From Rhizoctonia solani (taxonomy: Eukaryota > Basidiomycota > Agaricomycetes > Cantharellales > Ceratobasidiaceae): DNA of 64,000 bases. Both the position numbers and the translations under genes were made by a program. The notes under the pieces are model-generated. The model made no database searches. It was given only the letters and a program-made list of their open reading frames with translations, and had not been told where the DNA came from. The stretch's first letter is position 1. Each line of letters opens with the position of its first letter. Shown piece by piece: positions 22,323-33,570 of this stretch. The stretch lies in the NCBI RefSeq assembly GCF_016906535.1, contig NC_057374.1:1984001-2048000 (forward strand), in the 5' to 3' direction.

Positions 22323-24982
22323 CTGATCAAACTGATGGAAAGGGTGCTTAACCATATGTCTGTGTGCTAGAGGTGAAGATCAATCCTCTCAAGTAGTCTT
22401 GAAGCAAGAGTTGACTGATAGGTAAGAAAGACTTCTTCTGTTGTAAATTGGGGGAAAAGAGGTTGAGACTCTGGTGCTGAGCAGAGTCTGTGCTGGAAGA
22501 TTTCCCAATTTCCAAGCTAAGTAAAGAAGTAGCTTCTTTAGGGTTCTCTGGGTCTAGTTATCTTGAATACAATCAACTACAGATATATCTTTTCTCAGTG
22601 TAAAGTGTCTTAGTAAGTATTTCTGTAAGAGCAAGAGTACTGGCTCAGGTTCCCTTTGGCAGAGATAGTTATGTAAGTTTCACTCCTAGTTGCAGGAACT
22701 AACTGGTTACTTAGTATATATCCTTCTTTAAGGATGATTGCCTTCTGTTCACTTAACCTAAGAACTCTGTATCAGGTCTACAACCTTTCCACACTATGGG
22801 TACTTGGGAGATCCACTTATACAAGTTTAAGTTATTTGAAATCTTGAGGCACAAAATATCACACAATTGAGGGGGGCAAGCCCAAACCCAAGAGTGACAG
22901 TCAACAGTAACAGTGAGTGGTAAGAGTGAAGGGTGGTGCCCTCCAAGGGTATGCAAGAGTCCCCTTTTATACCCTAGAGTGGCAAGGTTACTGAGTCATT
23001 CACCTAGTCAGAGTATGAGTATGACTTGCTTAGGACTGTGCTTCCTAAGACTTTGATTGGTGGGTGGGAAGGCACAGATATGACTAGGATGGAATGTGAC
23101 TGCTCTTGGGTTGAACTGCAATTAGTTAAAAATAGAAACATCTAAATACATGACTCAGTCTATCAAGAAATGCTTGGCAGCCAATGAGCACTTAGAGTGA
23201 GTCATTAGTGTGAGTCATTCTGGTGGCAAGCAGAATGACTCATAAGCAGGATTTGCAGTGCCACTAGAAATTACTAGATAAGGAGAACCTTAGTAATCTC
23301 ATGAGAGGTATGACTCAACTAAGCTAGGAATAAGGTTCATTTCCCAAGTTAGAGCTAGTCATGTGATGAGCTAGATGTAAAGATACAAATATAATGATTA
23401 GTAAGGTACTTGAGCCACATAGATAGAATCTTGTGAAGCTAATATCTCCATGAGATCTTATCGTATGAGCACGTGACAGGCAGCGTTAGAACGAGCGGAA
23501 GGAGCTCTATTGAACGATATGTAACACATACAGTCAATATGAGCGTTACATAGAGTAATGACAGGAATAATGGAAAATAGGAGTCAAATGGCCATTAAAT
23601 CAGAAAGTCAGATATATACAGATTATTGTGGATGGTGAGCTGTGAATGCAAAAATGTGTGATACATAACATCTTCCTTATAATGGAAAAGTTGTTGATCA
23701 TTGAGTATAAGTAGATATGTCAATAGGTAAGGTTAGCTGGAATTGAACCAAGCTCTCCCCTCTCCAAGAACCTTATTATTCCTATGACCTAGATAGAGGG
23801 GGGACCCTAAACCCCCTCAGAAAGAGTAAGAAGTAGTACTCAATGTTGTAAGACTCAGTCCCTTCTGAGTAAGTAGTATGATCTTGACCTATGCTGACTT
23901 GGGAAAGGTATGATTACTAGTTAGATGTATGGTTGATTAAGCAAGGATAAGGGAATGGAAGCTGGACCAAAAGCATTCCATTGCCTGAAGGAGACCTTAA
24001 TGTTCTGACATCATGATAGAGAGAGTTCATGATATCAAATGTTTACTCATGTTTACACACAATGGTCATGTGATCACCAATAAATGGTCACAAGTTCACA
24101 CATTAAGGGAGCATGCCTCCCTGGACCTATCTAAGTTTTTGGGTTCAAAGACAGGGGGGAAAAACAAGCTAGTTTTTAAGCAGCTGTCCCCACCCCTTTA
24201 TATACCTGGGCTTCACTTGGGTCTATATACATATTTCAAATTGCAGCACAGCCTCAAGAAGCAGTATGAGTCAAAGAAGCATCAGGGTCTTCTTTGATTA
24301 GCCAATCAGAAAGCTGTAAAAGAACCAGTGAAAAGAAGTTCTGGTGGAGAAGATACTATATTTGGAAGAAGTTGGAAGAAAAGAAGCTCCAGAACCTTCT
24401 AGAAGGATGAGTCATCCACATGGTGTGCACAGCCACACTCCAATATGACTCATCCAAATTTCCTTTTATGGTAATCCTATTCCCCAATCCGGCCCAGGAT
24501 AGCTGGTCACCCGCACAGCCACAATCACATGACAGTGGCATTACCATGACAAATGGGACATTATTTGAAATGGCATATATGGTCATGTGATGTGGCTGTG
24601 TCAAATCAAATTTATGACTAATCCATCTTTGTCAGCATCAATTACGTAATCATCAATTACGTAATCATCAATTACATAATCTGTGATGACTAAGCATGAT
24701 TGGATTTGTCATGGCTGATTTGTAATCTTCCCAAAAGGGAAGGTGGACTTCCTTATTTGGTAACTCCTCAGTCAATACCTTCTTGACCTAGGTATTTCCT
24801 GTTTTGGCATGAGAGTTACCCTTTAAGGTAATCCAAGTACCAAGGGGTTGACCTTCATTCTTCATATATATGATGCATCATTGATGTAGGGGCATTAGTC
24901 ATCCCCACATCCCCTATAGGCAATACATATACACATATATATGTATATATATACTGGGTATAGGTAAGCAGCTTGATTTCAA

Positions 24983-25421
24983 TGTCATAACCTATATCTG
25001 GAAAGGTTATTACCATATATATCCACTGTCAAAGATATATATAGTATATGTGATGCACAGTGATATATGAATAATATATATTGCTGGGGGACGTTGCACT
25101 CCCCCCGCCCCCCTAGCTGCAGGCCAATGTTAAGGGAGCCCGCGGGCAAGGTCTGAATAATATATTATTATAGAAGAGATTATGTCATCCCCCCCCCCAC
25201 CTCAAATCTGTAGTAGTTTAGTATAGTATTTGATAAAGGACTGGAGGGGGGGAGGTCATGTGACCCTGGTGGACTGTCAGTCTCTAAGTCATGAGCCCTT
25301 AGAGTAATGACAGTTCTGACTGCATATATGTGAGTATATGCGGCCTTCTAAAGACTGTGGAATATCCTATTAGTAGGTGGCTTGGTCAGGAGACATGCCA
25401 GCAAAGGCATGGGTCATGACA
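24983..25421 (-). repeat. 5' LTR of element A
   Basis: 439 bp direct repeat of 21095-21528, followed by the AGTAC target duplication. Confidence 0.9.
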
Positions 25422-25456
25422 AGTACCCAACCTTACAGTTGGCATACGACAACAAT

Positions 25457-26842
25457 GATGTATCTGTCTGTCAATCAATTCATGAGTTGGATATTCAAGT
25501 ACCCCTTGGCAAGGAAACAAAAAGCAATAACAAACCAATTAACCACCTAGTATTACAGATATTACCAATAATACACACACGCCGCCCACACTCCCGTATC
25601 AACAATGGGCGTACCTAGCAACTGAGGAAAAGCAAGCAGTCAAGTCACGCAGCACCATTGATGCAGGATCCCAGGCCAACGTACTTGATGCAGCACTCTG
25701 GGCAGCAAACAAGAGCAGCCTAGGGCCTTTGAAGCCCTCTCAAACACTGCTGCAAGTGGCAGACGGCAAGGCATCACGATGCCTGGGACAATGGACAGGC
25801 CAAGTCAAACTAGCAGGGCAAGCACAGTGGTCAAGCTTTGAAGTTTTTGATTTGGGCGGTGCATTTGAAGTCCTGCTAGGCAAACCTTGGCTTACGCAGG
25901 CAAAAGCAACCCAGTCATTCATCAACAACACGCTACACTTACCTGGTCTAACACCCATCCCCAACGCATATCCACTGGTGGAAGGATGGACAAGGAAGGA
26001 ACCAAATAAATTAAACAAGGAAGGAACAGAGGCAATAGAGGAATCAGGGGTAGCGGGAGCAAAACCGGAGGAACTGAAGCCGGAGCGGGAGGAAAAGGTC
26101 CAGCAACCGGAATGCAAAGCAGAGACAGGAGACGGATGCAGGCGGAGCAGGAGACTAGCAGCAAGAGGAAGTTGGTACTGGGTACCGGAAAACCAAGTAG
26201 CGTTGCTAGAAAGGGAAGCGGGAATGGAGAGAATGGGGATGGGGGAAAACCCAAGACCAAGGGAAAGGCTGGACAAAGCAATCACGCAAGCAAAAAGGGC
26301 CTTAGCCCGCCAAGAGAAAGCGGAAGCGGCAGCACCAAAGAAACAATTAGATGCAATGAATATTGGTAAAGAGCACAACACACACCTACCAGCCAACCAG
26401 TCCCAGCGTTGGACGGACCCATTTGCGGCAGACAGAGTAGCGAAAATCCAAAACCGGGTATCAGTGGGTGAGAATCTAACAACCAACCAAAAGGCACACA
26501 TCCGGGGACTGGTTGCAAGCTACGCCAACGTCTTTGCACTTGACCTATTGGAAGTCACATCAGTCAAAACGCATTTGCACAAGCTCAACATACCACCCAG
26601 TGCAAAATTCCAAACCCAAGTAGGCCAGAAACCCCTCTTGCAAACCCAGAGAACCTGGCTGTATTCCACACTGGACAAAATGGAGGCGGCAAACATTATC
26701 AAGAGAGTGCCAAACACATTCCCAGCAGCCGTGTCACCCACCAACGTAGTCCCAAAACCCGGAGGAGCCAAAGAACCTTCACTCAAATACCTCCAAATGC
26801 TAGCTAACAGAGCCTGTGAGGAAGCGGGCATCCCAGTGCGCT
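25457..26842 (+). CDS. Pol of element C, first part (protease and RT start)
   Basis: One open frame through 26842. The aspartic protease motif appears as STIDAGSQANVLDAALW near 25650-25700, with Ala where Ser or Thr is usual between Asp and Gly. The second protease half is GGAFEVLLGKPWL. A 250-residue charged linker (about 25980-26400) is rich in Glu, Lys and Arg. It leads to the RT entry region: LDKMEAANIIKRVPN, then PTNVVPKPGG. The frame is cut by element B at GCGCT; codon CGC plus T at 26842 continues with AC at 33576. This is a fragment of a polyprotein of about 1,390 residues. The 5' limit is uncertain because H and a frame change lie upstream. Confidence 0.82.
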
Positions 26843-27291
26843 TGTCACAACTCAGCTCGGACCTATGGTTCAAGGGGGCTTAAAGTCCGTGGCACTATCA
26901 CCAATGGACTATGAGAAGGGTAGAGGGGCAACTAGGGCCCAGGGGTTATGATAGGAGGGTAGAGGGCAACAAAGGCCTGGATATGGGTTCTTAAGTAAGT
27001 GCACTAATGGCCAACTAGGGGCCTGGGCAAAGGGTAGGTAAGAGTGAGGATAGATTGACAAAGAGGTCAAGTCTTGCTGTTTTAGCGGCAACTTGACCCG
27101 GCTTATATACATGAGGAAAGCCACATCAAAAACAACAGTACTAAATAGTGAGTCATTTACAATTTCACATCATATATCAAATATGTCATGTGATCTTGAT
27201 GATTCATAAATATATACCAAAAAAGGAAACTATCTTGGAAAAAAGGTAGAAAATAGTAGAAATTCATGTCATGCCAATGAAGGTCATGACA
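26843..27291 (-). repeat. 3' LTR of element B
   Basis: 449 bp, about 98.5% identical to 33122-33570. The seven differences I found are all transitions within CpG dinucleotides. Confidence 0.93.
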
Positions 27292-27303
27292 TTACCCCCT
27301 CTT

Positions 27304-30300
27304 TTAAGCTCCAACTGCGTTGGGGTGTTCCTTGTGAAATTCCTCTAGGACTTCTTGAGCATTTCCCACATTGTCTATTGGCTCCCACAAGTTACTTCCT
27401 TCATCATAACCTTTCCATTTGACCAGATACCATAACTTCTTTGTCTTTCCTCGTCCTTTCCACTTGCTATCTAGGATCTTCTCTACTTTGTATTCCTCTT
27501 CACCTTCTTCTGTGATGATAGGTGCAGGTTGAGGAGGATTGCGTCCATGAGGGTCAGGATGGAATTTTGTCAGAAGATTAATGTGAAAGACTGGATGTAT
27601 GCGCATGGTATGGGGTAGTTGTAATTTATACGCATGTGATCCAATTTTTTCAATTACCAAGTAGGGACCTAGCTTTTTGTGGCTAAGCTTGATGGATGGT
27701 CTATTGGTGGATATATTTTGATGATTTAGCCAAACTTTGTTCCCTACTTGAATTTCTTCTTCTTCCCTGTGACGTTGATCATAGAAGTGTTTCATCCTTT
27801 CTTGGGATATTGATAACGCTGCCTTGACTTCATCATAGCCCTTTTCTAGGAATTCCGCATGTTCTTCTGCGTTAGGGACTGATTCATCTGACTTTTGACC
27901 AACTGTAAATCTTGGATTATAGCCGTAACATATTTGGAAAGGGGATTTGCCTGTGGAAGTCTGTTTCAAATTGTTCAAGGCAAATTCGGCCAATGGCAAT
28001 AGTGACACCCAGTCTGATTGACAATGATTCCCAAACATACGTATAAAGATCTTGGCCTCTCATTGTATCCGTTCCGTTTGACCATCTGTTTGAGGATGGT
28101 AGGCTGTAGAATATGTAGGCTTGATGTCTAGCCTTTTATATAGGTGACAAATAAACTTGGCATTAAATGTAGGGCCTCTATCTGAAACTGTACTCTTGGG
28201 AAGGCCATGTAATTTCCAGATGTATGTAATAAATAAGTTGGCAATGTCAATAGCCGATGCTGTGGATTGGGTAGGAATAAAGTGAACCATTTTTGAGAAA
28301 CGGTCAATGACAGTAAGGATGGCGTCAAAGCCTTCTGAAATTGGTAGTCCCACAATCATGTCATAGGCTATATCTTCCCAGGGACGTTCAGGAATTTGCA
28401 ATGGCTTTAGCAGTCCTACAGGTACTTGATTTGTTGGCTTGGACCTGATACAGGTTTTGCAGTGGCTGACATAAGAATTGACAAACTTTTTCAGCAATGG
28501 CCAGTAATAACTCCTGGAAATAAGTTCTAGTGTCCTGGTTTGTCCTGGGTGTCCTGCAGCTAATGCGTCATGTCTAGACTCCAAGATGAGGTTCCTAATA
28601 GTATCATCTCTGGGTACAAAGATTTTTCCTTGATACCATAGTAATCCTTCTTTTAACTCCCAGTTGACTACTTTATCCTTGTTCTGAAGTTTGTACAAGA
28701 TTTCCTTAAGGCGTTCATCCTTGTAGATTGCTTCACCAATCAGGTCATTAATTTCCTGATCCGGAGTGATTGACGCAATGAAAAGTTCTGGTTTCAGGAG
28801 AACTTGGTTCTCTACCCCCCTTCAAGGGGTACTAAATCATATTGTCTTGAGAGAATATCCGCCTTCTTGTTTTGCGCTCCAGGTCTGTAGATAATTTGGA
28901 AGTTATAATCAACCAGGAAGTTGGCCCATTGAATTTGTTGTTTATTCAAGGATTGTGATGTGGAGAAGTGCTCCAGGTTCTTATGATCCGTGAGAACCTG
29001 GACTGGTAATTCCAACCCCTCTAATAGATGACGCCATTCCTTGAATGCCCTAATGACTGCTAACAGCTCTTTGTCAAAAATATTGTAGTTCTTTTCAGCC
29101 GGTGACAGGGATTTTGATAGATATGCTACAGGGGCCAGTTTTCCTTCAGGGTTGCGCTGGGATAATATGGCTCCTGTTGCGTAATCGGATGCATTGCATT
29201 CTACGTAGAATTGTTTTGTAGTGTTGGGCTGTAAAAGTAGAGGTGCTGATGTAAGACATTTCTTCAGGCCATCAAAGGATTGTTGTTCCGCCTGTTCCCA
29301 TTTCCAAATACTATCTTTTTTGAGCAGGTTGTACAGAGGTTGTGCCATATTACCAAAGTTTGGAATAAATTGTCTATAGAAATTTACAAACCCTAAGAAT
29401 TCCTGAATATTCTTGACATTCTTAGGCGTTGACCAATTCATTGCATCTGTGACCTTGGATTGATCTACTTCTATGCCAAATTCCAATATAATGAATCCTA
29501 GGTAGTTGATCCTTTTGACGTGGAAATGACATTTCTCTATATTACAAAAAAGGTTGTTATCCTGCAGCCTTTTAAGCACTTCTTGCACATGGGCTTCATG
29601 GTCTTTTTTGTTAAGAGAGAATACTAGAATATTGTCCAAATATATGATAACGTAGACATCCAGAAGGTCCCTGAATATCTCATTCATCATGTCTTGAAAG
29701 GCTGCCGGTGCATTTGTTAGTCCAAAGGGCATGACCAAATATTCAAATAGTCCGTATTTTGTTTTGAAAGCGGTTTTCCATTCATTGCCTTCTTTGATTT
29801 GGACTAGGTTGTATCCTGCCTTAAGATTGAATTTGCTAAAGATCTTGGCACCTTGTAATTTCTCAATGAGATTCTGTGGCAAGGGCAGGGGATAGACGTT
29901 TTTCTTGGTCATACTGTTCAGATGCCGGTAATCCACACACATGCGTAGTTTCCCATTTTTCTTTTTGACAAATAATATGGGAGAGGCCATAGGGGATCTA
30001 GACAGGCGGATTAGACCAGCTTTGAGCTGTTTCTCAATGGTTTCTTTAAGTTCCGCATCTTCCCTTGGACCTAAACTGTATATGGGGCCATGTCATGGTT
30101 GCGCATCCGGAAGTAACTCAATGGCAATGTTGTAAGGACGGTGGGGTGGTAATTTCAACAATTCCTCCTCTGAAAATACTCTAGCAAATTCTTGATAAGG
30201 GGCAGGAATTTCTTCCACTGCTTTGAGTTCTAAAACAACAGGTGTGGCTAAACAGTTGTTGGAACAATACAAGGAATTAAAAACAAGTGTATGTTTTTCC

Positions 30301-30722
30301 CACAAAATTTGGGGATTGTGTTTTTTTAACCATGACATTCCTGAAACTAATTGGTGATTGCCAATATTGGAAATATGGCATTTTAGTTCTTTGGTGTGGT
30401 TGCCAATGGTACATTTAAACCAAGTAAAATGAGTAATTTGGCCAGAATCAATTTCTTGGCCATCAATAACGCGTAGTTTCTTGGGAATTGGATGTATATA
30501 GGTTGGAAGTCGATAGGTTTCTACTAAAAGAGGGTGGATGAAGCAAGACGTTGCTCCAGAGTTGATCATGGCTTTTCCTTGAAAAGGTTTAGCCAAAAAA
30601 CTTGATTTTTGGGATTTAGGAGTCTCACACGGATTTGCAGAGAATGATGCATATATTTGAGATGTATTACATAAGGAAAGTATTTCAAAATCATTGTTCT
30701 CATAATGCAAATCTGCGAGCAT
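27304..30722 (-). pseudogene. Pol of element B: protease, RT, RNase H, integrase, chromodomain
   Basis: Protease at 30600-30100 (MINSGATSCFIHPL, with Asn where catalytic Asp is expected). RT at 29990-29300 ([47 protein letters not shown]). RNase H follows (CNASDYATGAILSQ). Integrase at 28698-28000 has the zinc finger HDALAAGHPGQTRTLE to CKTC and the DDE core AYDMIVGLP / SDRGPTF / GQTERI. The chromodomain ends the protein at 27304 (EYKVEKILDSKWKGRG, LVKWKGYDEGSNLWEP). Breaks: TGA for an expected Arg between the 30093 and 29990 segments, a frame slip in the G6 run near 28824 (seven needed), and TGA just after TERIQ at 28060. Confidence 0.9.
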
Positions 30723-30742
30723 ACAGCCAAGTGCCTTACTCC

Positions 30743-32305
30743 TTAGTTGGCCTTGGCTTTTCCTTTTCCCAACTCTTCCTCATCAGAAACTACTTCAATA
30801 CGACTTTCTTCTTTAGGCCTTTCCCAAGACCATTCAACATTAGCCACATGTCCAGACATGGGCTTAGAAGGGCAATTTTGTGCAAAGTGGCCTTTACCGC
30901 CGCATATATGGCAGATAAGGTTTGCAAAACCCCTCCTGTCAAGATCCATGGGGCCTGGGCCTTTAGAACTTGAGGCCAAGACAGGAGTGGGAGCAATAAT
31001 GGGCCTAACGGGTGCAGCAGCAGCAGGACGTTTGTCTTTTTTGAGAGATGGGAATGGGATCATTGTGTCCTTGGTTTCCCCATTCCACCTGACATTGGGC
31101 ATATTGCCAGAAGTGGTGCGTACAATTGAGGTGATGGCGCCTTTCTTGGCGCGGCGAGTAGTGGGATCAATCATGTAGACATTGTCCCCAACGTTGAGAC
31201 AAGTGCAAGCAGGAGTGGGGTTGGAAGTGGAAGTGGGGACAGCAGTAGAAGTGGCACGAACAGTGGAGACAGAGGGGTTGGATAGGCGCATAGATTCAAT
31301 ATGATTAGCAATTTCCTCTGCCTTGTCATAAACCTGTTGGGCTGTAGCACAACGCCATTGGAACATAGTTGACAGCATAATATCTTTGATTTCATTTTTA
31401 AGGCCGTCATAGTACTTATTGCGCAAGGTTTTGTCACTATAACCCAAGGACACAGAATATTGTTGGAATTCCCGAGTGTATTCCTGGACCAAAGCCTTCT
31501 GCCGCAAGTTATTCCATTTTTGGCAATACTTCTTGTTGCAATTAGTGTCCACATAATGTTTAGTAAATTCAGCCCAAAATGTATCAATGTTTTCCAATAA
31601 GGGGACCGCTTCTCCCCTGAACACCTTCCTTTCCTTGTATGGGCGTACCCAATCTTCTGCTGCTCCCTCAAAATACAATGTTACCCACAAAATTTTTTCT
31701 TCATGGGACCGGTTTGCTCCCTTTGCCCTTATGTAAGCCTGGCAGGCAATGATAAAATTGAGGGCGTCTTCTTTCTTGCCACTAAACTTGTTTGGCTTGG
31801 CAAATTTCAAATCGGAATTAGAAGACGTAGGTGGGGGATTGATAGTGGTGGCAGTGCCAGAAGGTGGGGGCGGTGGAGGTGGAGCTGTGGAGCAAGAGGA
31901 AGATTGATGAAGAAGCTGATCTTGCACAGCCTGGATGGATGCTGCTGCCCCTTGAATTTGGTTTGAATAAAAAATATGTTGATTACGTGATTGATCACGG
32001 TGTTCCTCAAGTTCTGCCCTTAGTAACGCTATTTGATCATGTTGCGCTTCATAAGCGCCTTGTAGTTGTGAGAACTCTTTTTTTAGAACAATCATATTTT
32101 GGGCAACCATGTTTAATAATTCTCAATCAGACATGTGGTCAAAGGACATAGGGGAATATACATGAGGCGGCACAGCCGCAGGAGCAGGAGTGTGTGTTTG
32201 AGAGGATGGAGCTGACCACCCTGATTGGATTTGAGAAGGAGTCAAATTAGTCTCTCCCATCTTGCCCAAACCAGGCATTGTCATGTGAGACTGCAAAAAA
32301 CTCAT
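30743..32305 (-). pseudogene. Gag of element B
   Basis: Starts MSFLQSHMTMPGLGK at 32305. It meets an in-frame TGA at about 32125 (MSD-stop-ELLN, where CGA is expected) and then runs open to 30743. The middle is a coiled-coil segment (ALLRAELEEHRDQS) followed by the retrotransposon gag domain (CQAYIRAKGANRSHEEKI, YFEGAAEDWVRPY). The C-terminus has the zinc knuckle CHICGGKGHFAQNC, CX2CX4HX4C, which binds RNA in the particle. Gag and Pol are in different frames, so Pol would need frameshifting or separate initiation. Confidence 0.88.
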
Positions 32306-32741
32306 AGTCTTTGTAATAATGAATGCGCCCTTTTCCGTCCTGGGTAATGTCTTGGATGGAACAATGGAAGTTGTCCAATTCCAACTCTTTCTTGACTAAT
32401 AATCTATCTTTTTCCTCAATAAGCCTTTCTTGCTCTTCAATAGTGAGAGCTAAGTTGCAATTGTGGGCTTCAAGGTTGGAGATAAGATTTTTTTGTTCTT
32501 GAAGATCAGCCTTGTAGATGTTGTTGAGGCGCTTGGCAAAAGATTTGTGATGCTTGATGTGGGCAATGGTCTGGAGTAGCCTGGGTTCTTCAATGCGAGC
32601 AATATGTTCTTCAAGATTGTTGATACAACCCACTAATATATGGTCAATATTGTTGAGAGTTTTTTCAAGATAGAGATAACGGGTGACGACAGAATAGGGC
32701 CAAAAGATGGCAAAAAGGATAAGGTCTAGAAAATCAAACAC
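32306..32741 (-). other. Leader of element B with an open frame lacking ATG
   Basis: An open frame of about 164 codons (32741-32247) overlaps the start of gag in another frame. It has a hydrophobic start (DLILFAIFWPYSVV) and a coiled coil (LEEHIARIEEPRLLQ, IEEQERLIEEKDRLL). No ATG opens it and a TGA lies upstream, so if translated it needs splicing. Function unknown. Confidence 0.35.
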
Positions 32742-33104
32742 TAGGATGCGTTCCCGATATAAATTGGTACTCGATCAGATAGAAACAACGGATTTATAGC
32801 TCTAAATACTAACTGTTTGCATTCCCACTAGCGTTAAACTATCCTTATATCAATATCAGCAGCTGTGTACAAGCGTGATTATCAATCAGGTTTTTAGTAA
32901 GCGGAGGTTTGGCTGACTAACAGCGTATGGCTAAAGGTGCGGACACCCTGGTATGCGGACGATTGCTGGCAAAGGGCTATCCCGCAACCTTACTGGCACT
33001 TGTATTCCTGTCTTTGATTATTACACAGGGGCTACAATGTGATGCCGTTTCAGGCTTTGGTGCTTATCTAAGCGCAGTTCTTGTTTGTCAACAAGAGTAC
33101 GAGT

Positions 33105-33119
33105 AGCAAGACTTGACCT
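33105..33119 (-). promoter_or_regulatory. Self-complementary primer-binding site of element B
   Basis: AGCAAGACTTGACCT at 33105-33119, two bases inside the 5' LTR, is the exact reverse complement of AGGTCAAGTCTTGCT at 33343-33357 within that LTR. The LTR copy lies 31 bases downstream of the minus-strand TATATAAG (33381-33388), that is, at the expected RNA 5' end. This matches the self-priming arrangement of Tf1/sushi elements. Confidence 0.75.
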
Positions 33120-33121
33120 AG

Positions 33122-33570
33122 TGTCACGACTCAGCTTGGACCTATGGTTCAAGGGGGCTTAAAGTCTGTGGCACTATCACCAATGGACTATGAGAAGGGT
33201 AGAGGGGCAACTAGGGCCCAGGGGTTATGATAGGAGGGTAGAGGGCAACAAAGGCCTGGATATGGGTTCTTAAGTAAGTGCACTAATGGCCAACTAGGGG
33301 CCTGGGCAAAGGGTAGGTAAGAGTGAGGATAGATTGACAAAGAGGTCAAGTCTTGCTGTTTTAGTGGCAACTTGACCTGGCTTATATACATGAGGAAAGC
33401 CACATCAAAAACAACAGTACTAAATAGTGAGTCATTTACAATTTCACATCATATATCAAATATGTCACGTGATCTTGATGATTCATAAATATATACCAAA
33501 AAAGGAAACTATCTCGGAAAAAAGGTAGAAAATAGTAGAAATTCATGTCATGCCAATGAAGGTCATGACA
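33122..33570 (-). repeat. 5' LTR of element B
   Basis: 449 bp partner of 26843-27291. Contains the minus-strand TATATAAG at 33381-33388 as a core promoter. Confidence 0.93.

Larger units (their letters stand above)
21095..25421 (-). mobile_element. Non-autonomous LTR retroelement A (large internal region, no ORFs)
   Basis: Two LTRs (21095-21528 and 24983-25421) start TGTCATAACC and end GGTCATGACA on the plus strand. They are flanked by AGTAC on both sides (21090-21094, 25422-25426). The 3.45 kb interior has no coding frame above 94 codons. A purine tract (complement of TTGCCCCCCTTTTAAGC at 21529) adjoins the left LTR, so transcription runs on the minus strand. Termini resemble those of B and D, suggesting it is mobilised by a related autonomous element. 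Confidence 0.88.
20563..25451 (+). mobile_element. Solo LTR H of the D-type family, interrupted by element A
   Basis: Segments 20563-21094 and 25427-25451 together form a complete LTR (TGTTATAGCC to ATACGACA). It is the reverse complement of the 562 bp LTRs of element D with scattered C/T differences. It is flanked by ACAAT at 20558-20562 and 25452-25456. No internal coding region remains, so it is a solo LTR left by LTR-LTR recombination. Orientation is opposite to D. Confidence 0.88.
26843..33570 (-). mobile_element. Ty3/Gypsy chromodomain retrotransposon B (degenerate)
   Basis: Two 449 bp LTRs (26843-27291, 33122-33570) are flanked by GCGCT at 26838-26842 and 33571-33575. Internal order on the minus strand is gag, protease, RT, RNase H, integrase, chromodomain: a Ty3/Gypsy chromovirus. 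A polypurine tract (complement of ATTACCCCCTCTTTT at 27291) adjoins the 3' LTR. It carries three in-frame TGA codons and one frameshift, so it is not autonomous now. It is inserted into the pol of element C. Confidence 0.92.

Noticed and set aside
25740..26501. 253-codon minus-strand open frame
   Set aside because: Exact shadow of the element C pol frame; Ser/Pro/Ala/Leu-rich composition is typical of an antisense frame.
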